Program-made: the position numbers and the translations under genes
Origin: Pseudopedobacter sp037968815
Lineage (GTDB): Bacteria > Bacteroidota > Bacteroidia > Sphingobacteriales > Sphingobacteriaceae
Length of the DNA: 64,000 nt
NCBI GenBank assembly: GCA_037968815.1
Contig: JBBKWF010000021.1
Location: 124,001-188,000 of the forward strand
Reading direction: 5' to 3'
Shown here: piece after piece, positions 1 through 7,640 of the stretch
Numbering within the stretch: the stretch's first letter is position 1
How the letters are laid out: the number at the start of each line of letters is the position of its first letter
The notes under the pieces: generated by a model
Told to the model about the DNA's origin: nothing
Seen by the model: the letters and a program-made list of their open reading frames with translations, nothing else
Databases searched by the model: none

Positions 1-1
1 A

Positions 2-277
2 ATTAATATTTCTGTAGAAGGCCATACTGATAATCAAAAAGTAGGTAACCTTGGTCAGATTAAAGATAATTGGGATTTAAGCGTATTAAGAGCCACTTCT
101 GTAGTGCGATACTTAACAGAGCTACAAGCTATTTCACCAGAAAGATTAACTGCAACGGGTAAAGGACAGTACCAACCTATTGAATTAGGCAATTCTGCTA
201 ATGAAAGAAGTAAAAACCGTAGAATTGAAATTGTGCTTTCACCAAAGCTGGATGAACTTTATAACCTGATTAAATAG
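2..277 (+). CDS. OmpA-family protein, C-terminal part (5' end outside window)
   Basis: An open frame runs in from the left edge and stops with TAG at 275-277. It encodes about 91 residues of an OmpA/MotB-type C-terminal domain, which in this family binds peptidoglycan from the periplasm. Visible hallmarks are the VEGHTDN strand-loop, the LSVLRATSVVRYL helix, the GKGQYQPIE turn and the closing NERSKNRRIEIVLSPK segment with its conserved Arg residues. Only the last part of the gene is present, so the N-terminal architecture (barrel, coiled coil or lipoprotein) cannot be judged. No clear terminator hairpin follows it. Confidence 0.85.
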   Translation: MNISVEGHTDNQKVGNLGQIKDNWDLSVLRATSVVRYLTELQAISPERLTATGKGQYQPIELGNSANERSKNRRIEIVLSPKLDELYNLIK

Positions 278-408
278 CTTTTCAAGCATTAGCTTTATAA
301 GGTTTTAAGTTAAAATTAGTTTGTGTAAATTAAATTTCTGTTTAAAAATGATTTAGAGCACAAAAAAGCTATTTATACTTCTTCTAAATTGTTTCAATTG
401 ACAAATAA

Positions 409-442
409 TTGACACATTGTATAGCTTGCTAGAGTACTTTTG
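409..442 (+). promoter_or_regulatory. Predicted hemA promoter (TTG ... TACTTTTG)
   Basis: A Bacteroidota-type -7 box TACTTTTG (TAnnTTTG consensus) lies at 435-442, with a TTG at 409-411 as a possible -33 element 23 nt upstream. It would give a short leader of roughly 15-20 nt before the TTG start at 465. This makes hemA the likely first gene of the heme cluster. Confidence 0.5.
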
Positions 443-464
443 TAGCTGTCTAAAAATATCTTAA

Positions 465-1694
465 TTGAAGGATTTAAAGGTTATAGCTTTTACGCACAAG
501 CAAATTGATTTGAAAGAATTGGGTTGTTTGGTTTTGTGTAACGAAGCAAGTGAAGAGAGACTTCAATTTGTGAAATCTAAATTTGATATTCCCGAGATTT
601 TTTACTTGGCAACTTGTAACAGGGTTGAATTCATTTTTACAGCAAGTCAGGAGTTAACAAAGAATTTTGTACGTCTATTCTTAGAGGCTTTACATGGTGA
701 AACCATGTTGAGTCCTCAGTTGGATTTGGTAGTAGAAAATGCGCTGGTTTTTGAGCAAGAAGAAGCATTAAATCATTTAATGCGTGTTTCTAGTTCTTTA
801 GAGAGCTTAGTTGTTGGTGAAAAAGAGATTTTAGCCCAGGTAAGAAAAAGCTACGAAGAGTGCAGACTAAAAGGTTTTACGGGTGACTATCTTCGTCTAG
901 TTATGAACCGAGTGGTTAAAACCGCAAAAGAAGTTTACACCTTTACAAATATTTCTAAAAACCCTATTTCGGTAGTTTCTTTAGCTTACCGACGATTAAG
1001 AGAGCTTAATGTTTGCTCTAAATCAAGAATTTTAATAATTGGTGCTGGCGAAACCAATCAGAATATCGCTAAATATCTAAAAAAACATACCTACACTAAC
1101 TTTTCAGTTTTTAACAGAACTTTTAGTAAAGCACAAAATTTAGCTTCGCAGCTAGGTGGTGAGGCTTACGAGTTAAGTGAACTGCAAAATTTTGATAAAG
1201 GCTTTGATGTAATTATTACCTGTACCTCTGCAACAGAACCCATCATTACTCCAGAACTTTATGCTAAGCTTTTAAATGGCTGTACCAATCCTAAAGTTAT
1301 TGTGGATTTAGCTGTACCAAATGATGTTGACCCACAAGTGTTAATAGACCATAGCGTTCAATACATAGAAGTGGAGTCTTTGAAAGATATTGCCCAAAAG
1401 AATCTGCAAGAGCGTTACCACGAGCTTATTAATGGTGAAGCCATTATAGAGCAAAATATCAAAGAGTTTAAACCAATTTTAAGGCAACGTAGGGTTGAAC
1501 TTGCAATGAGTGAAGTGCCTATCAAGATAAAGGAAATCAAAGAAAGAGCTTTAACGTCTGTTTTTGCTGATGAAGTGAACGGCTTAGATGAAAACTCGAG
1601 GTTAGTTTTGGAGAAAGTAATGAGCTATATGGAGAAAAAGTACATTAGTGTTCCAATGGTTATGGCTAAAAATATTTTAGTTAATAACGATTAA
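465..1694 (+). CDS. hemA: Glutamyl-tRNA reductase
   Basis: HemA reduces glutamyl-tRNA(Glu) to glutamate-1-semialdehyde with NADPH, the first committed step of C5-pathway tetrapyrrole synthesis, in the cytoplasm. The 409-residue protein has the N-terminal catalytic domain with the nucleophile Cys51 in LATCNRVEF, the MRVSSSLESLVVGEKEIL segment, a Rossmann NADPH domain around residues 185-300 (RILIIGAGETNQNIAKYL) and a C-terminal helical dimerisation region. The start is TTG; the resulting N-terminus MKDLKVIAFTHKQIDLKELG matches the family, and a -7 box at 435-442 leaves no room for a start much further upstream. It heads the heme cluster and supplies the substrate for HemL at 4673. Confidence 0.96.
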   Translation: MKDLKVIAFTHKQIDLKELGCLVLCNEASEERLQFVKSKFDIPEIFYLATCNRVEFIFTASQELTKNFVRLFLEALHGETMLSPQLDLVVENALVFEQEEALNHLMRVSSSLESLVVGEKEILAQVRKSYEECRLKGFTGDYLRLVMNRVVKTAKEVYTFTNISKNPISVVSLAYRRLRELNVCSKSRILIIGAGETNQNIAKYLKKHTYTNFSVFNRTFSKAQNLASQLGGEAYELSELQNFDKGFDVIITCTSATEPIITPELYAKLLNGCTNPKVIVDLAVPNDVDPQVLIDHSVQYIEVESLKDIAQKNLQERYHELINGEAIIEQNIKEFKPILRQRRVELAMSEVPIKIKEIKERALTSVFADEVNGLDENSRLVLEKVMSYMEKKYISVPMVMAKNILVNND

Positions 1695-1756
1695 GTCATA
1701 ATCAATACAAATCTTCAATTTTCTGAAAATCAATGGGCAAACACGATTGTTAATCC

Positions 1757-1764
1757 TATTTTTG
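1757..1764 (+). promoter_or_regulatory. Possible -7 box before hemC-hemD
   Basis: TATTTTTG fits TAnnTTTG and lies 17 nt before the TTG start of the hemC-hemD fusion, in the 87-nt gap after hemA. I see no well-placed TTG -33 element, so this could be an internal promoter or chance in AT-rich DNA. Confidence 0.35.
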
Positions 1765-1781
1765 CAATATAATCATACGTT

Positions 1782-3371
1782 TTGGACAGAATAATTACCA
1801 TAGGAACTAGAGGTAGTGAGTTAGCATTGTGGCAAGCAAACTACATAAAAGACAGACTTGAGCAAATCAATATTAAGGCGGAGTTAAAAATCATTAAAAC
1901 TCAGGGCGATAATATCTTAAACCTTAGGTTAGATAAGTTAGAGGGAAAAGGTTTTTTTACTAAAGAACTGGAAGAGCACCTGCTCGAAAAATCTGTTGAT
2001 TTAGCTGTACACTCTCATAAAGATTTACCTACTTTAAATCCTCCGGGTTTAATTATTGCTGCAGTTTCAGAAAGAGAAGACCCTTCAGAAATTATTTTGA
2101 TTTTAAAAGATTGTGTAGATTCTTCTAAAAAGCTTTCTGTAAAGCATAACGGAACCGTTGGTACATCATCCAACCGTAGACAGTCTCAACTTTTGGCAGT
2201 TCGTCCAGATTTGGAGTTTGAAAACCTAAGAGGAAATGTAAATACCAGAATCCAAAAATTAAGAGACGAAAAATATGATGCCATTATTATGGCAAAAGCC
2301 GGAATAAGTCGTTTAAAATTAGACTTATCCGAGTTTTATATCGAAGAAATTGAGCCTACAGCAGAGCTTGTTCCTGCACCATCGCAAGGTGTTTTGGCAT
2401 TACAAATTAGAGAAGAAGATAAAGAGCTGTTTGATATTTTACAACAGATTCACGATAAAGATGTTGCCGAAAGAATTGGTGTTGAACGTAAAGTTTTGAA
2501 CCTTTTTGATGGTGGTTGCCATATGCCTTTGGGTTGTTATTGTGAGAAAGATGAAGATGGGTTATTCCATGTTTGGACCACCAAATCTATTGATCAGGAT
2601 GAGTTCCCGGATAGGCTATACACCACTTCAAAAACTACAGAAGGTTTAGCAGAAACGATATTAAAGAAATTTGATGTCGCAAATCGTAAGCTTCCTAAAA
2701 AAGTATTTATTTCCAGGGAGTTAAGCGAGCAAAGTTATTTCGGGAAATCTTTGCGCAAGCATGATATTGAAATTGATGCGAGATCTTTAATTAGAACGGT
2801 ACCTACTATTCATAAGCTAGATTCATATATTTTTAAGCAAGTGGATTGGATTTTCTTTAGCAGTAAAAATGGAATTGAATACTTCTTTTCATTGGATCCG
2901 GTTTTACCTAAGGACATTAAGTTTGGTGTGGTTGGTCGTGGTTCCGAAGACGCATTAAGAGCGCTTGGAAAAAAAGTGTCTTTTGTAGGTGAAAGTAGTG
3001 ATACTGCAGAAATCTCTGAGGAGTTTGCTGCTGTTGCCAATGGAACTACAGTCTTGTTTCCTTTAGCAAAAGATTCCTTACGTAGCATTCAGAAAGGCCT
3101 TTCGGCAGAAACAAAAGTTGTTGAACTGGTGATTTACGAAACAATTTTAGAAGAAGAAGTAGAGTCAACTCATGCAGATGTGCTGGTGTTTACTAGTCCT
3201 TCAAATGTTGACGCTTATTTTGTTGATAATTTATTACAACCTGGTCAGCAAGTAGTAGCGATAGGCAAATCAACAGGGTTGAAATTTGAAGAAATGGGTG
3301 TGGATTATATCTTGCCTTCCTCTCCTGATGAAATTGGCTTGGCTGAAGTTGTTTTCGGTATTGATGTGTAA
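1782..3371 (+). CDS. hemC: Hydroxymethylbilane synthase / uroporphyrinogen-III synthase fusion
   Basis: This 529-residue protein joins two consecutive enzymes of heme synthesis. Residues 1-305 are porphobilinogen deaminase: IGTRGSELALWQAN at the start, VHSHKDLPT with the catalytic Asp81, GTSSNRRQSQL, RGNVNTRIQKL, and GGCHMPLG with Cys246, which should carry the dipyrromethane cofactor. From about residue 307 (KKVFISRELSEQ) to the end is a HemD-like uroporphyrinogen-III synthase domain with WIFFSSKNGIEYF and FTSPSNVDAYF. A fusion could pass the unstable hydroxymethylbilane directly to HemD and so limit spontaneous uroporphyrinogen I formation; that is inference. The start is TTG, giving MDRIITIGTRGSE. 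HemD diverges strongly in sequence, so its assignment rests on position and these motifs. Confidence 0.93.
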   Translation: MDRIITIGTRGSELALWQANYIKDRLEQINIKAELKIIKTQGDNILNLRLDKLEGKGFFTKELEEHLLEKSVDLAVHSHKDLPTLNPPGLIIAAVSEREDPSEIILILKDCVDSSKKLSVKHNGTVGTSSNRRQSQLLAVRPDLEFENLRGNVNTRIQKLRDEKYDAIIMAKAGISRLKLDLSEFYIEEIEPTAELVPAPSQGVLALQIREEDKELFDILQQIHDKDVAERIGVERKVLNLFDGGCHMPLGCYCEKDEDGLFHVWTTKSIDQDEFPDRLYTTSKTTEGLAETILKKFDVANRKLPKKVFISRELSEQSYFGKSLRKHDIEIDARSLIRTVPTIHKLDSYIFKQVDWIFFSSKNGIEYFFSLDPVLPKDIKFGVVGRGSEDALRALGKKVSFVGESSDTAEISEEFAAVANGTTVLFPLAKDSLRSIQKGLSAETKVVELVIYETILEEEVESTHADVLVFTSPSNVDAYFVDNLLQPGQQVVAIGKSTGLKFEEMGVDYILPSSPDEIGLAEVVFGIDV

Positions 3372-3417
3372 GTGAGATTTGAGAACCTTGTTAGCGAAAA
3401 GAAGTTCTAAAAAACTT

Positions 3418-3454
3418 CGTCATGTCGAGGACACGAGACATCTCACAAATAGGT
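3418..3454 (+). repeat. Half copy of the CGTCATG palindromic repeat
   Basis: These 37 nt are identical to 21281-21317, the left arm of a complete palindromic element there. Here only that arm is present, just after hemC-hemD. A short hairpin (GAAGTT/AACTTC) directly precedes it, and GTGAGAT at 3372-3378 is complementary to ATCTCAC at 3440-3446, so this stretch can fold and may end upstream transcripts. Confidence 0.7.
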
Positions 3455-3487
3455 GACAGACTATACAGGCAAACTGAATAGTTTTTT

Positions 3488-3515
3488 AACCACAGAGGAC
3501 GCAGAGGTCACAGAG
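3488..3515 (+). repeat. CAGAGGAC-type short dispersed repeat
   Basis: The 28-nt stretch beginning AACCACAGAGGACGCAGAG matches, with about five differences, the reverse complement of 46196-46224. It appears to be a short dispersed element; it lies between two other repeats in the hemC-hemD to hemB gap. Confidence 0.5.
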
Positions 3516-3536
3516 CTGGAAGTAGAATACGAATCC

Positions 3537-3634
3537 GCGTTAACGATAGAAACGGCATCCTTTTTTGTCAACCTTGGGCGGAATTTAAGGGTAAGCAAAA
3601 AAGATATAGTGGATAGCGTGTTAAAACGCCCAAA
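3537..3634 (+). repeat. Dispersed repeat, TGCGTTA...ACGCCC family, subtype A copy 1
   Basis: It shares its ends and core blocks with 11383-11480 and 62749-62836: a 5' block GCGTTAACGATAGAAACGG, CATCC plus a T run, a variable centre, AAAAAAGATATAGTG, and the 3' block GTTAAAACGCCCAAA. The CTTTTTTG/CAAAAAAG blocks can pair as an outer stem around the variable centre. It ends 24 nt before the hemB start codon, so it would lie in a hemB leader if transcription comes from upstream. Confidence 0.75.
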
Positions 3635-3658
3635 AAATTAGAATAAAATTTAACAAAG

Positions 3659-4630
3659 ATGTTAAGCAGACCGAGAAGAAATAGGAAATCACAAGTGATT
3701 AGAGACATGGTGCAGGAGACTCATCTTCAAGCATCAAACTTTATATTTCCTTTGTTCATCATTGATGGAAATCAAAAGAAGACAGAAGTAGCTTCAATGC
3801 CCGGTATTTTCAGATACTCTATTGATAACCTTTTGCATGAAGTTGAAAGCTGTTTAGAACTAGGTTTAAAGGCTTTTGATTTGTTTCCTAATATTGAGGA
3901 ATCTTTAAAAGATAAAACCGCCAGCGAAAGTTTAAACGAGAAGGGTTTATACCTAAGGGCGATTAAAGAAGTTAAATCTCGTTTTTCGGAAGCTTGTGTA
4001 GTTACAGATGTCGCAATGGATCCGTACAGTAGCGATGGACACGATGGTTTGGTAGAAAACGGCGAAATTGTAAACGATAAAACGTTAAAAATTTTAGGTG
4101 ATATGGCGCTTGCTCAGGCAAGAGCCGGTGCAGATATTATAGCGCCATCAGATATGATGGATGGTAGGGTGCAATACATCCGCGAAACATTAGATGCAGA
4201 AGGTTTTAGCAATGTGTCAATCATGTCTTACACGGCAAAGTATGCGAGTGCTTTTTATGGCCCATTTAGAGATGCGCTAGATTCGGCGCCTAAGTTTGGT
4301 GATAAAAAAACTTACCAAATGAACCCAGCAAATCAGCGTGAAGCATTAATTGAAGGCGCTTTAGATGTGCAAGAGGGGGCAGATTTTTTAATGGTAAAAC
4401 CCGCATTAGCTTATTTAGATGTAATTAAATTATTAAAAGATAACTTTGATTTGCCAATTGCGGCCTATAATGTAAGTGGCGAGTACGCCATGATTAAAGC
4501 AGCATCGCAAAATGGGTGGTTAAATGAGGAGAAAGCTACGGTAGAAAAATTATTATCTATCAAAAGAGCTGGTGCCGATGTGATTTTGACCTATCATGCT
4601 AAAGAAGTTTTAAAAAATAAATGGATTTAA
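3659..4630 (+). CDS. hemB: Delta-aminolevulinic acid dehydratase (porphobilinogen synthase)
   Basis: HemB condenses two 5-aminolevulinate molecules to porphobilinogen. The 323-residue protein is of normal length and shows both Schiff-base lysines: Lys194 in SYTAKYASAFYGPFRDA and Lys247 in FLMVKPALAYLDV. The metal loop reads TDVAMDPYSSDGHDG (residues 116-130), with Asp where zinc enzymes carry Cys, so it should be the magnesium/potassium-type enzyme like those of plants rather than the zinc type. It begins with ATG directly after a cluster of dispersed repeats and is followed 42 nt later by hemL. Confidence 0.97.
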   Translation: MLSRPRRNRKSQVIRDMVQETHLQASNFIFPLFIIDGNQKKTEVASMPGIFRYSIDNLLHEVESCLELGLKAFDLFPNIEESLKDKTASESLNEKGLYLRAIKEVKSRFSEACVVTDVAMDPYSSDGHDGLVENGEIVNDKTLKILGDMALAQARAGADIIAPSDMMDGRVQYIRETLDAEGFSNVSIMSYTAKYASAFYGPFRDALDSAPKFGDKKTYQMNPANQREALIEGALDVQEGADFLMVKPALAYLDVIKLLKDNFDLPIAAYNVSGEYAMIKAASQNGWLNEEKATVEKLLSIKRAGADVILTYHAKEVLKNKWI

Positions 4631-4635
4631 ATTAT

Positions 4636-4670
4636 GCTTTAGGCCTTAAGCCTTAAGCTTTATGCTTTAC
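4636..4670 (+). repeat. Heptanucleotide tandem repeat directly before hemL
   Basis: Five adjacent 7-mers follow the pattern GCYTTAN: GCTTTAG, GCCTTAA, GCCTTAA, GCTTTAT, GCTTTAC. The tract ends 2 nt before the hemL ATG at 4673, so it fills nearly the whole hemB-hemL spacer, including the ribosome-binding region. Copy-number change would alter the spacer length. The GCCTTAAG units can also pair with each other. Confidence 0.75.
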
Positions 4671-4672
4671 AA

Positions 4673-6046
4673 ATGTTCGATTCGATTAAAAATATATTCA
4701 ACAACGGTAACGAAGAAGCACCTCTTTTATACGGTGAAAAGCCAGATATTATTAGAGAAAAATCTGCAGAGCTTTACGAAAAAGCAAAGCAATATTTTCC
4801 GGGCGGAGTTAACTCTCCGGTAAGGGCTTTCAAATCTGTTTACGGAACGCCACTTTTCATAGAAAAAGGAGATGGTTGCCGTTTATGGGATGCTGACGGT
4901 AATGAATTTGTGGATTTCTGCTGTTCTTGGGGCCCACTAATTTTAGGTCATAATCACCCAAAAGTAAGAGATAAAGTGATAGAGGTGATGCAGAACGGAA
5001 TGTCTTTCGGCGCACCAACAGCATTAGAAACAGAACTTGCTGAGCTAATTATTAAAAACAATAAATACATTGAAAAAATAAGATTTACCAGCTCTGGTAC
5101 AGAGGCGGTAATGTCTGCAATTCGTTTAGCAAGAGGGGCAACCAAACGTGATAAAATCATCAAGTTTGAAGGTTGCTACCACGGTCACAGCGATTCACTA
5201 TTGGTAAAAGCAGGTTCTGGTTTGGTTACTTTTGGCGAAACTTCATCTGCAGGAATACCAAAAGCCTTTGCTGATGAAACCATTGTAGTTTCTTTAAATG
5301 ATAAGGATGCCGTGAACGCTGCATTTGAACAGTTTAAAGATCAAATTGCGTGTGTAATTATTGAGCCCGTACCAGCTAATAACGGTTTGCTTTTACAAGA
5401 TGCAGAATATCTAGAATTTTTGAGAGAGACCTGTACAGCAAATGGTGCTTTGTTAATTTTTGATGAAGTGATTTCTGGTTTTAGAGTAGGTTTTGAAGGT
5501 GCTGCTGGGTATTACAACATTCAGCCCGATATTATTACTTACGGAAAAATTATTGGAGGTGGCTTGCCTGTTGGAGCTTACGGAGCATCTGCAACCTTGA
5601 TGGCGAATATTTCTCCAGATGGTGCGGTTTATCAAGCTGGTACACTTTCTGGTAACCCAGTGGCTATGGCAGCCGGTATTGCGCAAGTAAGTGAATTAGC
5701 AAAATCTAACTTTTATAAGGATTTAAATACCAAAACAGAGCAGTTTACGGATGCTATTCAGCGTTATGCAAGCTCTAAAAGTTATCAATTTAAAGTGTTT
5801 CAAATTGGTTCTATCTTTTGGTTTGCATTTACAGATGCCGAAAAAATACAAACATCAGAAGCTATTGATCCTGCAAGTATGGATAAATTTAAACTGATGC
5901 ACCGTGAACTATTGAACCGCGGAATGTACTTTGGACCTTCTGGTTACGAGGTTGGTTTTGTATCTGCAGCACATAGTAAAATAGATTTAGAGAAAGCAAA
6001 AAGAGCGATTTTTGAGTGTTTGGACATTGTTTTTAAAAATAAATAG
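4673..6046 (+). CDS. hemL: Glutamate-1-semialdehyde 2,1-aminomutase
   Basis: HemL converts glutamate-1-semialdehyde, the HemA product, to 5-aminolevulinate using pyridoxal/pyridoxamine phosphate. It is a class-III aminotransferase of 457 residues. Visible motifs are YFPGGVNSPVRAF (41-53), SSGTEAVMSAIRLARG, LIFDEVISGFR with the cofactor-contacting Asp264, and TYGKIIGGGLPVGAYG, in which Lys292 should form the Schiff base. The N-terminus is about 27 residues longer than the usual start (which would fall near KPDIIREKSAELYEKAK), but no in-frame start codon lies between, so the extension appears real. The histidine kinase gene begins 2 nt after its stop. Confidence 0.97.
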   Translation: MFDSIKNIFNNGNEEAPLLYGEKPDIIREKSAELYEKAKQYFPGGVNSPVRAFKSVYGTPLFIEKGDGCRLWDADGNEFVDFCCSWGPLILGHNHPKVRDKVIEVMQNGMSFGAPTALETELAELIIKNNKYIEKIRFTSSGTEAVMSAIRLARGATKRDKIIKFEGCYHGHSDSLLVKAGSGLVTFGETSSAGIPKAFADETIVVSLNDKDAVNAAFEQFKDQIACVIIEPVPANNGLLLQDAEYLEFLRETCTANGALLIFDEVISGFRVGFEGAAGYYNIQPDIITYGKIIGGGLPVGAYGASATLMANISPDGAVYQAGTLSGNPVAMAAGIAQVSELAKSNFYKDLNTKTEQFTDAIQRYASSKSYQFKVFQIGSIFWFAFTDAEKIQTSEAIDPASMDKFKLMHRELLNRGMYFGPSGYEVGFVSAAHSKIDLEKAKRAIFECLDIVFKNK

Positions 6047-6048
6047 AA

Positions 6049-6918
6049 ATGCGCTTAAAACCCCTCACCATATTTTATGCAATAGTTTTTTATGTTGTTT
6101 CTCAGCTATTTTGGTGGGCAGCATTATTAATTGAGCTACAGCCTGTTCGTAGGGGTATGGTGATTGGGGAAGGTTTTGTTTTTATTACCTTGATGTCTTT
6201 CGGTATTTACAAGCTTCACCAAGCAATTAACCGCGAAAAAAGAATCAGCAATCAGCAGAAAAACTTCTTGCTTTCTGTTACTCATGAACTTAAATCGCCT
6301 TTGGCATCTATTAAACTTTACCTGCAAACCATTAATAAGCGGGAGTTAGATAAAGAGCAACAACGTAGCTTTATATCTAAATGTTTACTAGATATTGAAC
6401 GTTTGGACGATTTGGTAGAGAATATGTTGTTGGCTACTAAAATTGAAAATAAATCATACAGCTTCCCAAAACAGGAGCTTAATTTATCAGAATTGGTAGA
6501 AAAAATTGTTTCTCGTTTGCAAATTCATGTTTGTAGCAAGGAATCTATCATCACCTCTATTGACCCAAATATTTTTATTACAGGCGATGAGTTTGCAATG
6601 TCATCTGTAGTGACTAACTTAATCGAAAATGCGGTGAAGTATTCGCCAGATTGTGTGCCGGTACATATTGATTTACATCGTAAACCAAACGGAACGGTGT
6701 GTTTTAAGGTTGCCGATTTAGGTATTGGAATCTCTGACGAAGAAAAAGGAAAAGTATTTGAGAAGTTTTACCGCGTGGGGAGTGAAGATACACGTAAAAC
6801 AAAAGGGACTGGTTTAGGCTTGTTTATTGTAAAACAAGTATTGGATCATCATCAGGCTCAAATTAAAGTTAAAAATAACCAACCAAAAGGAACGGTTTTT
6901 GAAGTTTCTTTTAATTAA
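6049..6918 (+). CDS. Sensor histidine kinase in the heme cluster
   Basis: This 289-residue protein has two N-terminal membrane helices (about 7-29 and 40-57) with almost no periplasmic loop, then a HisKA domain with the phospho-acceptor His79 in SVTHELKSPLASIK and a complete HATPase_c domain: N box VVTNLIENAVKYSP, G1 DLGIGISDEEKG, G2 TKGTGLGLFIVKQ. It lacks PAS, HAMP or an extracellular sensing domain, so it probably senses a signal in or near the membrane or through a partner. It starts 2 nt after hemL and is followed after 11 nt by its likely response regulator, so it is almost certainly co-transcribed with heme genes. The signal is unknown; a heme or redox input is inference from position. 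Confidence 0.92.
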   Translation: MRLKPLTIFYAIVFYVVSQLFWWAALLIELQPVRRGMVIGEGFVFITLMSFGIYKLHQAINREKRISNQQKNFLLSVTHELKSPLASIKLYLQTINKRELDKEQQRSFISKCLLDIERLDDLVENMLLATKIENKSYSFPKQELNLSELVEKIVSRLQIHVCSKESIITSIDPNIFITGDEFAMSSVVTNLIENAVKYSPDCVPVHIDLHRKPNGTVCFKVADLGIGISDEEKGKVFEKFYRVGSEDTRKTKGTGLGLFIVKQVLDHHQAQIKVKNNQPKGTVFEVSFN

Positions 6919-6929
6919 ATAGAAAGAAC

Positions 6930-7640
6930 ATGTCTGTAAAACAAAGAATTTTATTGATGGAGGATGAAGAACATCTTCTAGAAGCAATCAAACTGAATTT
7001 AGAAATGGAAGGCTTTTTTGTAAGAGCCGTCACTGATGGTAAAAAGGCGTTAAAAGTATATAAGGAAGAGAAGTTCAACCTAATTATTTTAGACGTAATG
7101 GTTCCAGAAATTGATGGTTTCCAAGTTGCCGAAACTATTCGCTTAGAAAACAGCGAGGTGCCAATTATGTTTTTAACTGCCAAAAACACATCTGAAGACA
7201 GAATAACAGGTTTAAAAAAGGGTGCTGATGATTACCTTACTAAACCTTTTAATTTAGAAGAATTGATTTTAAGAGTCAATAACCTGATAAAAAGAAGTAT
7301 GAAGGGTGATGATTTAAAAGAAATCAACTCCTATAAAATTGGTGATAAAACCATTTATTTCAACTCATTTGAGCTTAAAAATGATGATGGAACCATCACT
7401 GCTTTAACTAAGAAAGAGACCATGTTGTTGAAGCTTTTAATTGAGCGTAAAGACGAGGCGGTATCACGTGAGCAGATTTTAGAAACGGTTTGGAACTATG
7501 ATGTTTACCCATCAACCCGTACCATTGATAATTTTATCCTTACGTTCAGAAAGTACTTTGAGCCAGATCAAAAGAATCCAATTTTTTTCCATTCTATTCG
7601 TGGGGTAGGCTATAAATTTACCGACGGGAATTCCTCATAA
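6930..7640 (+). CDS. OmpR/PhoB-family response regulator in the heme cluster
   Basis: A 236-residue two-domain regulator. The receiver domain (about 1-120) has the acidic pair Glu11-Asp12, phospho-acceptor Asp55 in LIILDVMVPEIDGF, Thr83 and Lys105. The C-terminal winged-helix DNA-binding domain (about 135-232) contains LTKKETMLLKLL and the typical ending FFHSIRGVGYKF. It pairs with the kinase just upstream, and its stop codon overlaps the start of the TPR gene (TAATG), so translation is coupled. Targets are unknown; autoregulation of the heme operon is a reasonable hypothesis only. Confidence 0.94.
   Translation: MSVKQRILLMEDEEHLLEAIKLNLEMEGFFVRAVTDGKKALKVYKEEKFNLIILDVMVPEIDGFQVAETIRLENSEVPIMFLTAKNTSEDRITGLKKGADDYLTKPFNLEELILRVNNLIKRSMKGDDLKEINSYKIGDKTIYFNSFELKNDDGTITALTKKETMLLKLLIERKDEAVSREQILETVWNYDVYPSTRTIDNFILTFRKYFEPDQKNPIFFHSIRGVGYKFTDGNSS

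Noticed and set aside
2810..3088. 92-codon minus-strand frame inside hemC-hemD
   Set aside because: Fully antisense to the HemD domain, with no start context and biased composition.
3453..3641. 62-codon frame between hemC-hemD and hemB
   Set aside because: It begins at the edge of one dispersed repeat and runs through two others; the encoded sequence resembles no protein and is explained by the repeats.
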